DNA of 7,731 bases from positions 1 through 7,731 of the forward strand of contig JAMDCS010000022.1 of the NCBI GenBank assembly GCA_023488835.1. The letters are read 5' to 3'. A program made the translations under genes and the position numbers. The notes under the pieces are model-generated. The model was given only the letters and a program-made list of their open reading frames with translations, was not told the DNA's origin and made no database searches. Positions 1 to 6,068 of this stretch are shown piece after piece; position 1 is the stretch's first letter, and each line of letters opens with the position of its first letter. The stretch comes from Candidatus Bathyarchaeota archaeon (GTDB taxonomy: Archaea > Thermoproteota > Bathyarchaeia > Bathyarchaeales > UBA233).

Positions 1-82
1 CTCGAAGAAACCGGCACCAAGGATGTACAGGTTCAGATTTTCGGGACAGATGTAAACGAAAAGAACATCAATAAAGCCCGTC
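1..82. repeat. Inverted copy of 967-1048 (left arm of an 82-base perfect inverted repeat)
   Basis: Base i of this segment is the complement of base 1049-i for all of i = 1 to 82; pairing fails from base 83 on. The plus strand here therefore reads as part of the CheR domain (LEETGTKDVQVQ... to ...NINKAR), while the gene it comes from runs on the minus strand. The arms enclose 884 bases. The segment begins at the window edge, so the copy may continue outside. The lack of any mismatch, and the fact that it is a random internal piece of a coding domain, suggest a fold-back chimera from amplification or assembly more than a natural repeat, but a true recent inverted duplication is not excluded. 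Confidence 0.95.
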
Positions 83-2086
83 TTTAAGCTCAAGAATTTG
101 ACTGTCCTTAACGTTCTCGCGCCCTTCAGGCGTAGCTGTAAGCTCCATTGATTTACGAAGATGCGCAGCCGCTGAACTCACATCTTCAAACAAAACAAGG
201 AAGAAAGGCTCTTCGTATTGTGATGAACGCATGGGCATGACTTGAATATTAGCTGTCTTCGACTGCTCACCATATTGAAATCGTATTGCCTCTTCTTTGA
301 CGGGTTTGTTATCTTTTTTTGCTCGGTAAACGGCTGTCTGGACTTCTGGCCTTAGCTCTTTTCGGATTATCTTTGCAACATTCAAACTGGCTTGCCCTGA
401 TTCGGGCGAAAGATAAGGCGTGACATTTCCCCGGAAAACAAGTATGTCAAGGTTACCGTTAACTAACAATGCTGCAGGAACATACTCCGTTATTAGTAGC
501 CGATCCACTTCCTCACGTAGAAGTGTGAACGAGTCCTTTTTCATAGGTTCCTTAGGACCTGTTTTTCCTTTATAGGGAACTGAAGCTTCAAAGCCAAAAT
601 CAACGCGGGGCTGGGCTTTCTTTTTTGTATATACGAAGCCTTTTTTGTTTATTTGTTCAAAGAGGTTAGTGAATTTGCCGATGCTTTCTGATTCGCCTAG
701 AATTAGAAATCCGTTTGGCTTGAGCGCGTAATGTAAGATGGGCACTATTCTTTCTTGAAGCTGCGAGTCAAAATAGATAAGCATGTTTCGGCAGCTGACG
801 AGATCCAAGTTGGAGAAAGGCGGGTCTGCAGTTAAGTCCTGTTTCGCGAATACGCAAATGTCGCGGATGGACTTGGCAATTTGATAACTGCCGTTGAAAC
901 TGGTGAAGAATCGTTTGAGCCGAATTTCCGAGACGTCCGCTTCTATGCTCTTGGGGTATATTCCTTGACGGGCTTTATTGATGTTCTTTTCGTTTACATC
1001 TGTCCCGAAAATCTGAACCTGTACATCCTTGGTGCCGGTTTCTTCGAGGAATTCTTGCAATGCAACGGCGAAAGAGTAAGCTTCTTCGCCTGTGGAGCAG
1101 CCTGGAATCCAGATGCGGATAGGTTCTTTAGGCACTCTGTTTTTCAAAAGTTCAGGAAACAGCTTTTCCTTCAAAATCAAGAACGTATCGGCTTCCCTAA
1201 AGAAGCTTGTTACACCGATTAGCATGTCGTCAAACAATGCTTGCAGTTCAGCAGGGTGCGTTCCTAGGTATTCCGCATATTTGGTTATGTTATCTACGTG
1301 ATTAATTACCATGCGCCGAGTAACTCGCCTATTTATGACTGTTTCTTTGTAGTGAGTGAAATCCACGGCGAATGAAGATTTTAATAGTGTAAAGATTCTT
1401 CGTAAACCTGTTTCTTTCTTGGTTTTAGGCTCCTGAGTTTCTATTTCGACCCGAACCAACTGAGGGTTCTTGGCGATTTTTGAAAGCTCTTTTGCAATCT
1501 TATCTGGGAAGAGAACGAAATCGACGGATTCGGCTGATATGGCGCTTTGAGGCATGCCTGTGTACTGGGCGGAGTTTGGATTTTGTGCGAACGTGATTCC
1601 TCCTTCAGCTTTAATTGCTTTGAGCCCTTCGGTTCCATCAGTTCCTGTTCCTGAAAGCACAATCCCGATAGCTTGCGTTTTCCGTTCCATTGCAAGAGAA
1701 CTCAAGAAAGCATCGATGGGTCTTAGAGATTTACCCTTTGGGTTGAGCTTTAGAAAGCCACTTTCTAAAGTCATGGTTGACCCAGGCGGAATCACATAAA
1801 CATAATTGGGTTCAACGTGCATCCCATCTTCCACTTGGAAAACGAGCATTTTGGTGAATCTTGAGAGAATGTCGGTTAGCATGCTTTCCTGGCCTGTGGC
1901 GAGATGTTGAATTATTACGAAAGCTAAACCTGTATCAACGGGCAAACATTCAAGCAGCACCTTAAAGGCTTCTAGGCCGCCTGCAGAAGCGCCAATTCCA
2001 ACAATTGGAAACTCTTGAGAAACTTTACTGTCAAAAGAGGTATGCTTGTTTGAACCGTTTTTATCGTTTGTGCCCGTAAACGCCAC
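68..2086 (-). CDS. CheB-CheR-PAS hybrid chemoreceptor methylesterase/methyltransferase, 3' end lost
   Basis: A fusion of a glutamyl methylesterase and a glutamyl methyltransferase, which in the CheB and CheR families remove and add methyl groups on receptor glutamates using water and SAM. CheB part, residues about 26-205: IGASAGG with Ser34, QH with His61 and SGTGTDG with Asp150 form the expected catalytic triad; there is no receiver domain before it. CheR part, about 225-487: PGCSTGEEAYSFA (SAM loop, 328-340), GTDVNEKNINKAR (361-373) and CRNMLIYF (432-439). A PAS-like domain follows at about 522-640. The start is GTG at 2086, chosen because a TATA box lies about 26 bases upstream. The last three residues and the stop come from the inverted copy at 1-82; native sequence ends near Asp669, at what looks like the start of a coiled coil. 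Relatives often continue into a coiled coil and a histidine kinase. No chemotaxis neighbours are visible, so the target is unknown. Confidence 0.93.
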   Translation of the reverse strand: MAFTGTNDKNGSNKHTSFDSKVSQEFPIVGIGASAGGLEAFKVLLECLPVDTGLAFVIIQHLATGQESMLTDILSRFTKMLVFQVEDGMHVEPNYVYVIPPGSTMTLESGFLKLNPKGKSLRPIDAFLSSLAMERKTQAIGIVLSGTGTDGTEGLKAIKAEGGITFAQNPNSAQYTGMPQSAISAESVDFVLFPDKIAKELSKIAKNPQLVRVEIETQEPKTKKETGLRRIFTLLKSSFAVDFTHYKETVINRRVTRRMVINHVDNITKYAEYLGTHPAELQALFDDMLIGVTSFFREADTFLILKEKLFPELLKNRVPKEPIRIWIPGCSTGEEAYSFAVALQEFLEETGTKDVQVQIFGTDVNEKNINKARQGIYPKSIEADVSEIRLKRFFTSFNGSYQIAKSIRDICVFAKQDLTADPPFSNLDLVSCRNMLIYFDSQLQERIVPILHYALKPNGFLILGESESIGKFTNLFEQINKKGFVYTKKKAQPRVDFGFEASVPYKGKTGPKEPMKKDSFTLLREEVDRLLITEYVPAALLVNGNLDILVFRGNVTPYLSPESGQASLNVAKIIRKELRPEVQTAVYRAKKDNKPVKEEAIRFQYGEQSKTANIQVMPMRSSQYEEPFFLVLFEDVSSAAAHLRKSMELTATPEGRENVKDSQILELKDGLY
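967..1048. repeat. Right arm (native copy) of the 82-base inverted repeat
   Basis: This is the parent copy, in its natural place within the SAM-binding part of the CheR domain (about residues 347-373 of the hybrid protein). It reads in frame on both sides. The other arm, at 1-82, does not continue the gene it joins, so this copy is taken as the original. Confidence 0.93.
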
Positions 2087-2108
2087 GTCCAGTAGAAAGT
2101 ATGTTTCC

Positions 2109-2116
2109 TATAAATA
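2109..2116 (-). promoter_or_regulatory. TATA box of the CheB-CheR-PAS gene
   Basis: Read on the minus strand this is TATTTATA, within CATATTTATAGG. Its centre lies about 26 bases before the GTG start, the usual archaeal distance from TATA centre to transcription start. Transcription would begin at or very near the start codon, giving a leaderless mRNA, in keeping with the absence of a Shine-Dalgarno sequence. The upstream BRE is not well formed. Confidence 0.55.
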
Positions 2117-2129
2117 TGTAAAAAGCACA

Positions 2130-2146
2130 ATTAATAGGTTATTAAT
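2130..2146. promoter_or_regulatory. 17-base palindrome upstream of the CheB-CheR-PAS promoter, possible operator
   Basis: ATTAATA-GGT-TATTAAT is a perfect 7-base inverted repeat around a 3-base centre. It ends 14 bases upstream of the TATA box on the minus strand, a place where archaeal activators or repressors bind as dimers. AT-rich palindromes also arise by chance, and no regulator can be named. Confidence 0.35.
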
Positions 2147-2154
2147 ACTGGGCT

Positions 2155-2166
2155 GAACAATTGTTC
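2155..2166. promoter_or_regulatory. 12-base perfect palindrome, second possible operator
   Basis: GAACAATTGTTC is its own reverse complement. It lies about 22 bases, centre to centre, from the palindrome at 2130-2146 and further upstream of the same promoter. The half-sites of the two palindromes differ, so they would be read by different proteins or only one is functional. Confidence 0.3.
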
Positions 2167-2253
2167 GCAACCGCTAACTAAAATCAAACTATTGCTAAGT
2201 GAAAATGTTTTTTATACTAATTTTTTATTTAGAGCCATTAAAAGTAATTGGAT

Positions 2254-2340
2254 TGGCGCGGGATGTGGGAATTGAACCCACGCGGCCTTTCGACCACAGA
2301 CTTAGCAGGCCTGCCCCATACCAGGCTTGGGGAATCCCGC
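2254..2340 (-). tRNA. tRNA-Ser(GCT), CCA encoded
   Basis: The minus strand folds into a complete class II tRNA: acceptor GCGGGAT/ATCCCGC, three-base D-stem CCC/GGG with GG in the loop, anticodon stem CAGGC/GTCTG (one G-U pair) around loop CTGCTAA, long variable arm with a TGGTC-GAAA-GGCCG stem-loop, and T-arm GTGGG-TTCAATT-CCCAC. The anticodon GCT (plus-strand 2304-2306) decodes AGC/AGU serine, and the long variable arm and discriminator G fit serine. CCA follows the discriminator in the DNA (2256-2254). There is no intron. The plus strand reads as a DVGIEPTRP-type peptide, a usual false translation of tRNA genes. No clear TATA box is seen 25-30 bases upstream. Confidence 0.97.
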
Positions 2341-2441
2341 ACGCGCTAAAATTTGTGCCGTGTTTTGCCTGCATTCTGTAGATTGTAAGTGCTCGGCTAT
2401 TTTTTGTTTTCTGTAAGCCATTTGTGGTCTTTTCCTCATAG

Positions 2442-2448
2442 TTTAAAA
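2442..2448 (+). promoter_or_regulatory. TATA-like box of the PPOX-family gene
   Basis: TTTAAAA, followed by GG, lies about 70 bases before the ATG at 2515. Archaeal spacing would put the transcription start near 2470 and leave a leader of about 45 bases. Confidence 0.4.
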
Positions 2449-2453
2449 GGTTG

Positions 2454-2489
2454 ACCTGTTTTACTATTCACATACAGGTTTTTCCTGTA
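2454..2489 (+). promoter_or_regulatory. Cluster of ACCTGT half-sites and a small hairpin at the PPOX gene's predicted start of transcription
   Basis: ACCTGT (2454-2459) is repeated in inverse as ACAGGT (2474-2479), 20 bases centre to centre, or about two helical turns. The second half-site is also part of a perfect hairpin TACAGG-TTTTT-CCTGTA (2473-2489). The array starts six bases after the TATA-like box and spans the expected transcription start, where a repressor would act. It could instead be a leader hairpin in RNA. No binding protein is known. Confidence 0.3.
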
Positions 2490-2514
2490 GCCAAGAAATC
2501 GTGTTGGTGCCTGA

Positions 2515-2946
2515 ATGGGGATTAAACTTTCAAAGTCCGATATAGCATTTATTAAACAGTTACCAGTTTGCCGCCTAGCAACGTCAACCGAAGAGTGCGA
2601 GCCAGTGGTGAGGCCTGTTTGGCCTGTTTTTGACGGTGCAAACATTTACATAGCATCTGACCCTGACACGCCCAAGCTGGAGCATATAGAGGCAAACCCG
2701 CAAGTGTCACTGGTCTTTGATGACTATGACGAAAAGAATTGGTCCACCATAAAGGGCATCCGTGTACAGGGCGAAGCAGAGCTTCTTTGGAATGGCAAAG
2801 AATACCGTTATGCACATGACCTTCTCAAAGAAAAGTACCCTGAATACCAGTCTGCGGATGGCAGCTGGAAAGAAGGAGATGTGCCGATAATCAAGGTTAC
2901 GCCCACATCTTTCACTAAATGGTCCTCAGGTCAATGGAAAAAATAA
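2515..2946 (+). CDS. Pyridoxamine 5'-phosphate oxidase-fold (PPOX class) flavin/F420-binding protein
   Basis: A 143-residue split beta-barrel protein of the PPOX superfamily, whose members bind FMN, F420 or heme and act as small redox enzymes or cofactor-binding proteins in the cytoplasm. Family signals seen: LPVCRLATST near residues 16-25 (first strands), VRPVWPVFDGANIYIAS (32-48), TPKLEHIEANPQVSLVFDD (52-70, the usual K-x-x-N/H-I-x-x-NP-x-V pattern), IRVQGEAEL (82-90) and a C-terminal VTPTSFTKW (128-136). The length is normal for the short F420/FMN type. The ATG at 2515 directly follows an in-frame TGA and is preceded by GGTG at 2506-2509 with a 5-base spacer, which supports the start. The gene stands alone between a divergent tRNA and the ferritin gene. 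Cofactor and substrate cannot be read from the sequence; in an archaeon F420 is plausible. Confidence 0.85.
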   Translation: MGIKLSKSDIAFIKQLPVCRLATSTEECEPVVRPVWPVFDGANIYIASDPDTPKLEHIEANPQVSLVFDDYDEKNWSTIKGIRVQGEAELLWNGKEYRYAHDLLKEKYPEYQSADGSWKEGDVPIIKVTPTSFTKWSSGQWKK

Positions 2947-2961
2947 CCGCTGTTAATAGTT

Positions 2962-2979
2962 CGCTCAGAGCGTTATTTT
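2962..2979 (+). terminator. Possible terminator after the PPOX gene
   Basis: A short palindrome CGCTC-A-GAGCG begins 16 bases after the stop codon and is followed by TTATTTTCC. The stem is only four or five pairs and the T-tract is interrupted, so this is a weak candidate. Confidence 0.3.
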
Positions 2980-2993
2980 CCTCGATTTTGTAG

Positions 2994-3003
2994 TTATAAA
3001 AAA
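2994..3003 (+). promoter_or_regulatory. TATA box of the double-ferritin gene
   Basis: TTATAAAAAA is centred about 55 bases before the ATG at 3054. Transcription would start near 3025, giving a leader of roughly 30 bases that carries GTGAT (3043-3047), a good match to the archaeal anti-Shine-Dalgarno, six bases before the start codon. The gene therefore seems to have its own promoter. Confidence 0.5.
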
Positions 3004-3053
3004 TCTTATATCTAAGTGCTTTCTCCTTTTTTGTTGCAAGTTGTGATTATAAA

Positions 3054-4034
3054 ATGGCTGTCAAAATATCACCAGATTATATAGACCTTTTAAACAAGGC
3101 AGTCGAACGCGAAATACAAGTTTCCCTCCAGTACATTCTGCAACATGCGAAAATGGAAAAACTTGTACGAAGAACCATCCCCGAAAACATCCTTTTAGAC
3201 AAAACCACCTATGATGCGGTTGGCAAGTTCCTAAGAGAAATCTCCATCCAAGAGATGAAGCATGCTGCCTCCATAATGGAGCGCATTTACTATCTTGGGG
3301 GACAAGCAACAACCAAATCAGGCAAGGTCACCATTGGCGATAGAATCAGCGAATTTGCCAAATTGGGCTTGAAAGCTGAAGAAGAAGCCTTAGTTCTCTA
3401 CCGCCAAATCATCGAAACCGCGGGGAAAATGGGCGATTGGGAAACACGGGAACTCTTCGAGAAAATCTATGGTGAAGAAGAAGGTCACCTGTTCAAGTTC
3501 CAAGAATACACAAAGTTCCAAGACGAAAAAGAAACCGAGAGCAAGGTGCCTCTGCCGGAGTGGCGCAAAATATACACAGACGACTACTTTACCCTCCTAA
3601 ACAAGGCGGTCTCAGCCGAAATCACGGGGATAATCCAGTACACAAACCAGCATGAAAAAGCAGCTTTCCTAGAGCTTAGAATGAAGAACACAGCGCTTGA
3701 AGCCATCACCGAAACCAACAAAGCTGGCGTCGTAAGCAAAATCCTCAAAGAAATCTTCATGGCTGAAATGGACCACTTAGAAAAAATCAGCGAACGCATC
3801 TATCTGCTTGAGGGCGAAGCCACATGGAAACCTGACCCGCTTCCAGTCGTCGGCAACACAGCCCAAGACTTTCTAGTTCTGGACCACGCACTGGAAAGCA
3901 GCGCAATAACGCTCTACCGCCAAATCATCGCTGAAGCACTCAAACGCGGCGATACAACCACAAGACGCATGTTCGAAGACATCGTTATCCAAGAAGAAGA
4001 CCACTTCTGGACCTTCGACGACTTCGTAAGATAA
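3054..4034 (+). CDS. Tandem double ferritin-like (bacterioferritin-type) diiron protein
   Basis: A 326-residue cytoplasmic protein made of two ferritin-like four-helix domains in tandem: about 6-155 and 175-326, joined by a short charged linker. Each has the full carboxylate/histidine ligand set of a diiron ferroxidase centre. Half 1: Glu20, Glu67-x-x-His70, Glu109, Glu142-x-x-His145. Half 2: Glu189, Glu238-x-x-His241, Glu281, Glu314-x-x-His317. Both halves carry EMxH (Met68, Met239), and the Met sits where bacterioferritin has its heme axial ligand. The A-B loop is longer than in bacterioferritin. Ordinary members have one domain of about 155-180 residues, so this is an internal duplication; a 19-base stretch coding LYRQII is identical in the halves (3396-3414 and 3912-3930). 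Likely roles are iron storage or oxidation and peroxide/oxygen protection. The start has GTGAT six bases upstream. Which activity it has, and whether it forms a cage, is unknown. Confidence 0.88.
   Translation: MAVKISPDYIDLLNKAVEREIQVSLQYILQHAKMEKLVRRTIPENILLDKTTYDAVGKFLREISIQEMKHAASIMERIYYLGGQATTKSGKVTIGDRISEFAKLGLKAEEEALVLYRQIIETAGKMGDWETRELFEKIYGEEEGHLFKFQEYTKFQDEKETESKVPLPEWRKIYTDDYFTLLNKAVSAEITGIIQYTNQHEKAAFLELRMKNTALEAITETNKAGVVSKILKEIFMAEMDHLEKISERIYLLEGEATWKPDPLPVVGNTAQDFLVLDHALESSAITLYRQIIAEALKRGDTTTRRMFEDIVIQEEDHFWTFDDFVR
3396..3414 (+). repeat. 19-base identical segment, copy in ferritin half 1
   Basis: CTCTACCGCCAAATCATCG is identical to 3912-3930 and occupies the equivalent place in helix C of each ferritin half, including third codon positions. 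It marks the internal duplication of the gene. Confidence 0.85.
3912..3930 (+). repeat. 19-base identical segment, copy in ferritin half 2
   Basis: Second copy of the segment at 3396-3414. Sequence on both sides has diverged, so identity at synonymous sites here points to a constraint, local gene conversion or chance on a biased codon set. Confidence 0.85.
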
Positions 4035-4040
4035 AATCAA

Positions 4041-4057
4041 TCTCTTTTTCTTTTTGT
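4041..4057 (+). terminator. T-rich terminator of the double-ferritin gene
   Basis: TCTCTTTTTCTTTTTG begins seven bases after the stop codon. Two runs of five T without an obvious stem match the archaeal mode of termination on oligo-T tracts. Confidence 0.55.
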
Positions 4058-4088
4058 TGCTTGTTAAGTCAAAAATAGCTAGACGAAA

Positions 4089-4116
4089 GGTTCAAAATTA
4101 CCGTTTAGGTTGAACC
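4089..4116. repeat. 7-base inverted repeat between the convergent ferritin and FecR genes
   Basis: GGTTCAA (4089-4095) and TTGAACC (4110-4116) pair perfectly around a 14-base loop. The position between two convergent genes (stop codons at 4034 and 4135) would suit a shared transcription end or a 3'-UTR hairpin, but no T-tract follows directly on either strand, so the role is open. Confidence 0.35.
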
Positions 4117-4134
4117 AGATTAAGCCGTCGAGAG

Positions 4135-5745
4135 TTAAGAATAGCCTTTGCTGTTGCTTTTTACTTGAGGTGGACGTGGGATTTTTTGAATGGGTGGCGG
4201 GGGAGGAGGGGGAAGAGGAGTTGCGCTGTCGGCGTATCCTCTTCTTTTATGGATTAGCTTCACCCCCAAAACTACGACCACCACAAGGATGATGGCAACT
4301 GCTATGATTATTGCGATGTTCGAGGCGGCAAAGAAAGTGTTTTGGTACGGTTGATTCCACCATCGATCAATCGATGACACATCGACCGTTTGAACGGTAT
4401 CTTGCATTTGCTGCGTAGTCGCACCGCTGGTTGCTGTTAGGGTTTGCCCAGCCTCCAAGGTTACGGATGCACCTGTTTCGAGGTTTTGCACATCTACACC
4501 GCCGTCGATAACTGTCACCGTTATGGCGCCAGCGTCGTCAAGGGCGACTGTGAGTTCGCTGCCTCGGATTGTCATGACGAAATCAATCGCGTGTACCTTG
4601 AATTTTTTGCCGCCGGCTTTGATTTGTTCCCATAAATGGATCAATCCACTTTTTAGGCTAACATCCTTGGATTGGCTACTTTCATCTGTCGCTTGGATTA
4701 CTACCTCGCTGTTCGGCTTTAAATCAAACTTTGAGCCGTCGCTGTAAGTTATAGTTACACGACTATTTGGTCCAGTTCGGACGGTGTCACCATCATGCAA
4801 AACAACGGAGCCAGTGATGTGTTCCGCATTGGTTGAGCCAGCCTTTACAATTTGTACGTCGCCTTGGATTTGGGCAATGTTCGCTGCTTCGGCTCCAGGT
4901 ACAGAAGGAATAACTATGGGCGTTGGCGTAGGTGTGTCAGTGACAACTGGAGGCTCAGGGTTAGTACCGTTATCTGTGGATGTGTCGTTAATTATTGGAA
5001 TTGGCGTTGAGGTTTCAGTCACTTGATTGCCTACGTTTAGGCTTATTGTGCCTGTCCACTCATAGCTCTTGGTGGCGGAATCAGATGGAATTTTGGAACC
5101 GCTAAACGTTACAGTTTGTGTTGTTTGGAAAGGAGTTGAGGACTTAGGCACATTGACTAAGCTGCTTGCGGTGTTGCAAAAAGAATCCAGGACTTGGTAA
5201 GCGTCGGCACTTGGAGCAGAGTAAGATACAGCGGTCGCGGCACCTGGGGGAGAAGTGCTTGTGCTGTAGGTGTTGGTAGTGCTTATCTGTAATTGCAAAA
5301 TTGATGTTGAAGGGGAAAATAAGAAAGTCAATACGCCACCGGATATTTCGCCATAAATCTGTAACATAAATGTGCCTGAAGTGTGCCCTGAAGAAGGAGC
5401 ATAGGTACGAGTTACGCCTACGCTACTAGTCGAGGACTCTGGGCTAATAACCCAATCGCTAGTGTATGAAGCTTGTTGGCTGTAGATGGTTCCTGAATAG
5501 TGTCCGGCTTCATAACTTATGAGGGTAAGGTCAGAAAATGGACAGGATATGGCACATGTACGTGTTATTTTTTGGTCAGGGTAATTATATTGATCAGGCT
5601 GGTAAATCGCCGTTGTAGTCAAGGATAATACTCCATTATAGGTTACTGAGGAAGCTGCCGAGGCAAAGAACATGGCTTCCGGAATTAAAGACATTGAAAT
5701 TGAAAATAATAACAAAAATGCGCAATATCTATTCATTTTAAGCAT
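4135..5745 (-). CDS. Secreted, membrane-anchored FecR-domain protein with polyproline cytoplasmic tail
   Basis: Numbering is from an upstream in-frame ATG at 5781 (548 residues). I prefer Met13 (5745) or Met16 (5736): both give a normal signal peptide (MLKMNR, then a hydrophobic stretch 19-33, Ala-rich cleavage region near 40-44) and GGGGCAGGGG lies just upstream. The exported part begins with a Ser/Thr-rich domain (about 45-255) that I do not recognise. A Pro/Thr linker with TPTPTP (256-296) follows, then a FecR domain (about 303-450: GDVQIVKAG, GDTVRTGPNSRVTITYSDGS, SGLIHLWEQ, IRGSELTVAL, LEAGQTL). Residues 483-509 form one strong transmembrane helix, then HKRR and a short inside tail with seven prolines (524-530). 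Topology is thus outside FecR, inside tail. In bacteria FecR domains are anti-sigma or envelope proteins; archaea have no such sigma factors, so a surface structural or sensing role is inferred. No TonB, sigma or iron-uptake gene is nearby. Confidence 0.82.
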   Translation of the reverse strand: MLKMNRYCAFLLLFSISMSLIPEAMFFASAASSVTYNGVLSLTTTAIYQPDQYNYPDQKITRTCAISCPFSDLTLISYEAGHYSGTIYSQQASYTSDWVISPESSTSSVGVTRTYAPSSGHTSGTFMLQIYGEISGGVLTFLFSPSTSILQLQISTTNTYSTSTSPPGAATAVSYSAPSADAYQVLDSFCNTASSLVNVPKSSTPFQTTQTVTFSGSKIPSDSATKSYEWTGTISLNVGNQVTETSTPIPIINDTSTDNGTNPEPPVVTDTPTPTPIVIPSVPGAEAANIAQIQGDVQIVKAGSTNAEHITGSVVLHDGDTVRTGPNSRVTITYSDGSKFDLKPNSEVVIQATDESSQSKDVSLKSGLIHLWEQIKAGGKKFKVHAIDFVMTIRGSELTVALDDAGAITVTVIDGGVDVQNLETGASVTLEAGQTLTATSGATTQQMQDTVQTVDVSSIDRWWNQPYQNTFFAASNIAIIIAVAIILVVVVVLGVKLIHKRRGYADSATPLPPPPPPPIQKIPRPPQVKSNSKGYS

Positions 5746-5914
5746 TTCCCCTGCCCCAAGCCCATTATGTAGATAGCGCATTTAAGATTTGTCATCAATC
5801 AACAAATGGCTAAGCAAAAATTAGAGAAAGCTGCCAAGCGCAGGTTCGTGGGTTAGAGGTCAAGGAAAAAGGAATTAAAAAGACGCTGAAGCAGTCAAAC
5901 GCCATGACACCACA

Positions 5915-5930
5915 ACAAGACGCATCTTGT
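5915..5930. repeat. Small perfect hairpin in the spacer
   Basis: ACAAGA-CGCA-TCTTGT is a 6-base inverted repeat with a 4-base loop, followed on the plus strand by CTTTTCT. It looks like a small terminator read on the plus strand, yet no plus-strand gene precedes it. The loop and right flank also pair with TGCGTCTT at 5993-6000 over eight bases (AAGACGCA at 5918-5924 and one base before). Confidence 0.3.
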
Positions 5931-6034
5931 CTTTTCTAGGCTAACTATTGCTTGCACTCTAGCTGCTCTTTTTTTCTATAGCCCGGTTCTGGTGCGTCTT
6001 AGGGTGATGAACAAATTTCTTCTGGGTGGTGCAC

Positions 6035-6046
6035 ATCGGGTGATAA
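6035..6046. repeat. 12-base direct repeat, copy 1, outside the RM operon
   Basis: ATCGGGTGATAA is identical to 6075-6086, 40 bases away. On the minus strand this copy lies just beyond the stop codon of the specificity-subunit gene and again reads LSPD. Confidence 0.8.
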
Positions 6047-6068
6047 AAGAGGGTTTTAACTGCCCATG

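Larger units (their letters stand above)
5782..6068. other. 287-base spacer between the RM operon and the FecR gene
   Basis: No convincing gene or RNA is seen. It should hold the promoter of the FecR gene; the nearest TATA-like sequence on the minus strand is CTTAAATG (about 5778-5785), which would place transcription start near 5757, downstream of the first ATG and in support of the shorter protein, but it is a poor match. It also holds the hairpin at 5915-5930, a seven-T run at 5969-5975, and GGGTGAT at 6002-6008 and 6038-6044. Confidence 0.5.

Noticed and set aside
881..1301. Two plus-strand open frames opposite the CheR domain
   Set aside because: They are shadows of a strongly supported minus-strand coding domain and resemble no family.
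2199..2381. Plus-strand open frame of 60 codons with a GIEPTRP-like peptide
   Set aside because: It is the antisense reading of the tRNA-Ser gene, a well-known false protein.
3028..4060. TTTTTGTTGC on both sides of the ferritin gene, considered as flanking repeats of an insertion
   Set aside because: Ten bases within T-rich tracts are expected by chance; the gene has its own promoter and no transposase.
4190..4222. G-rich plus-strand tract, considered as a G-quadruplex or regulatory element
   Set aside because: It is simply the complement of the seven-proline codon run at the end of the FecR-domain protein.
5746..5781. First ATG of the FecR gene as its true start
   Set aside because: It would put 12 non-hydrophobic residues before a normal signal peptide, whereas the ATGs at 5745 and 5736 follow G-rich sequence and directly begin the signal peptide. 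Not decisive.
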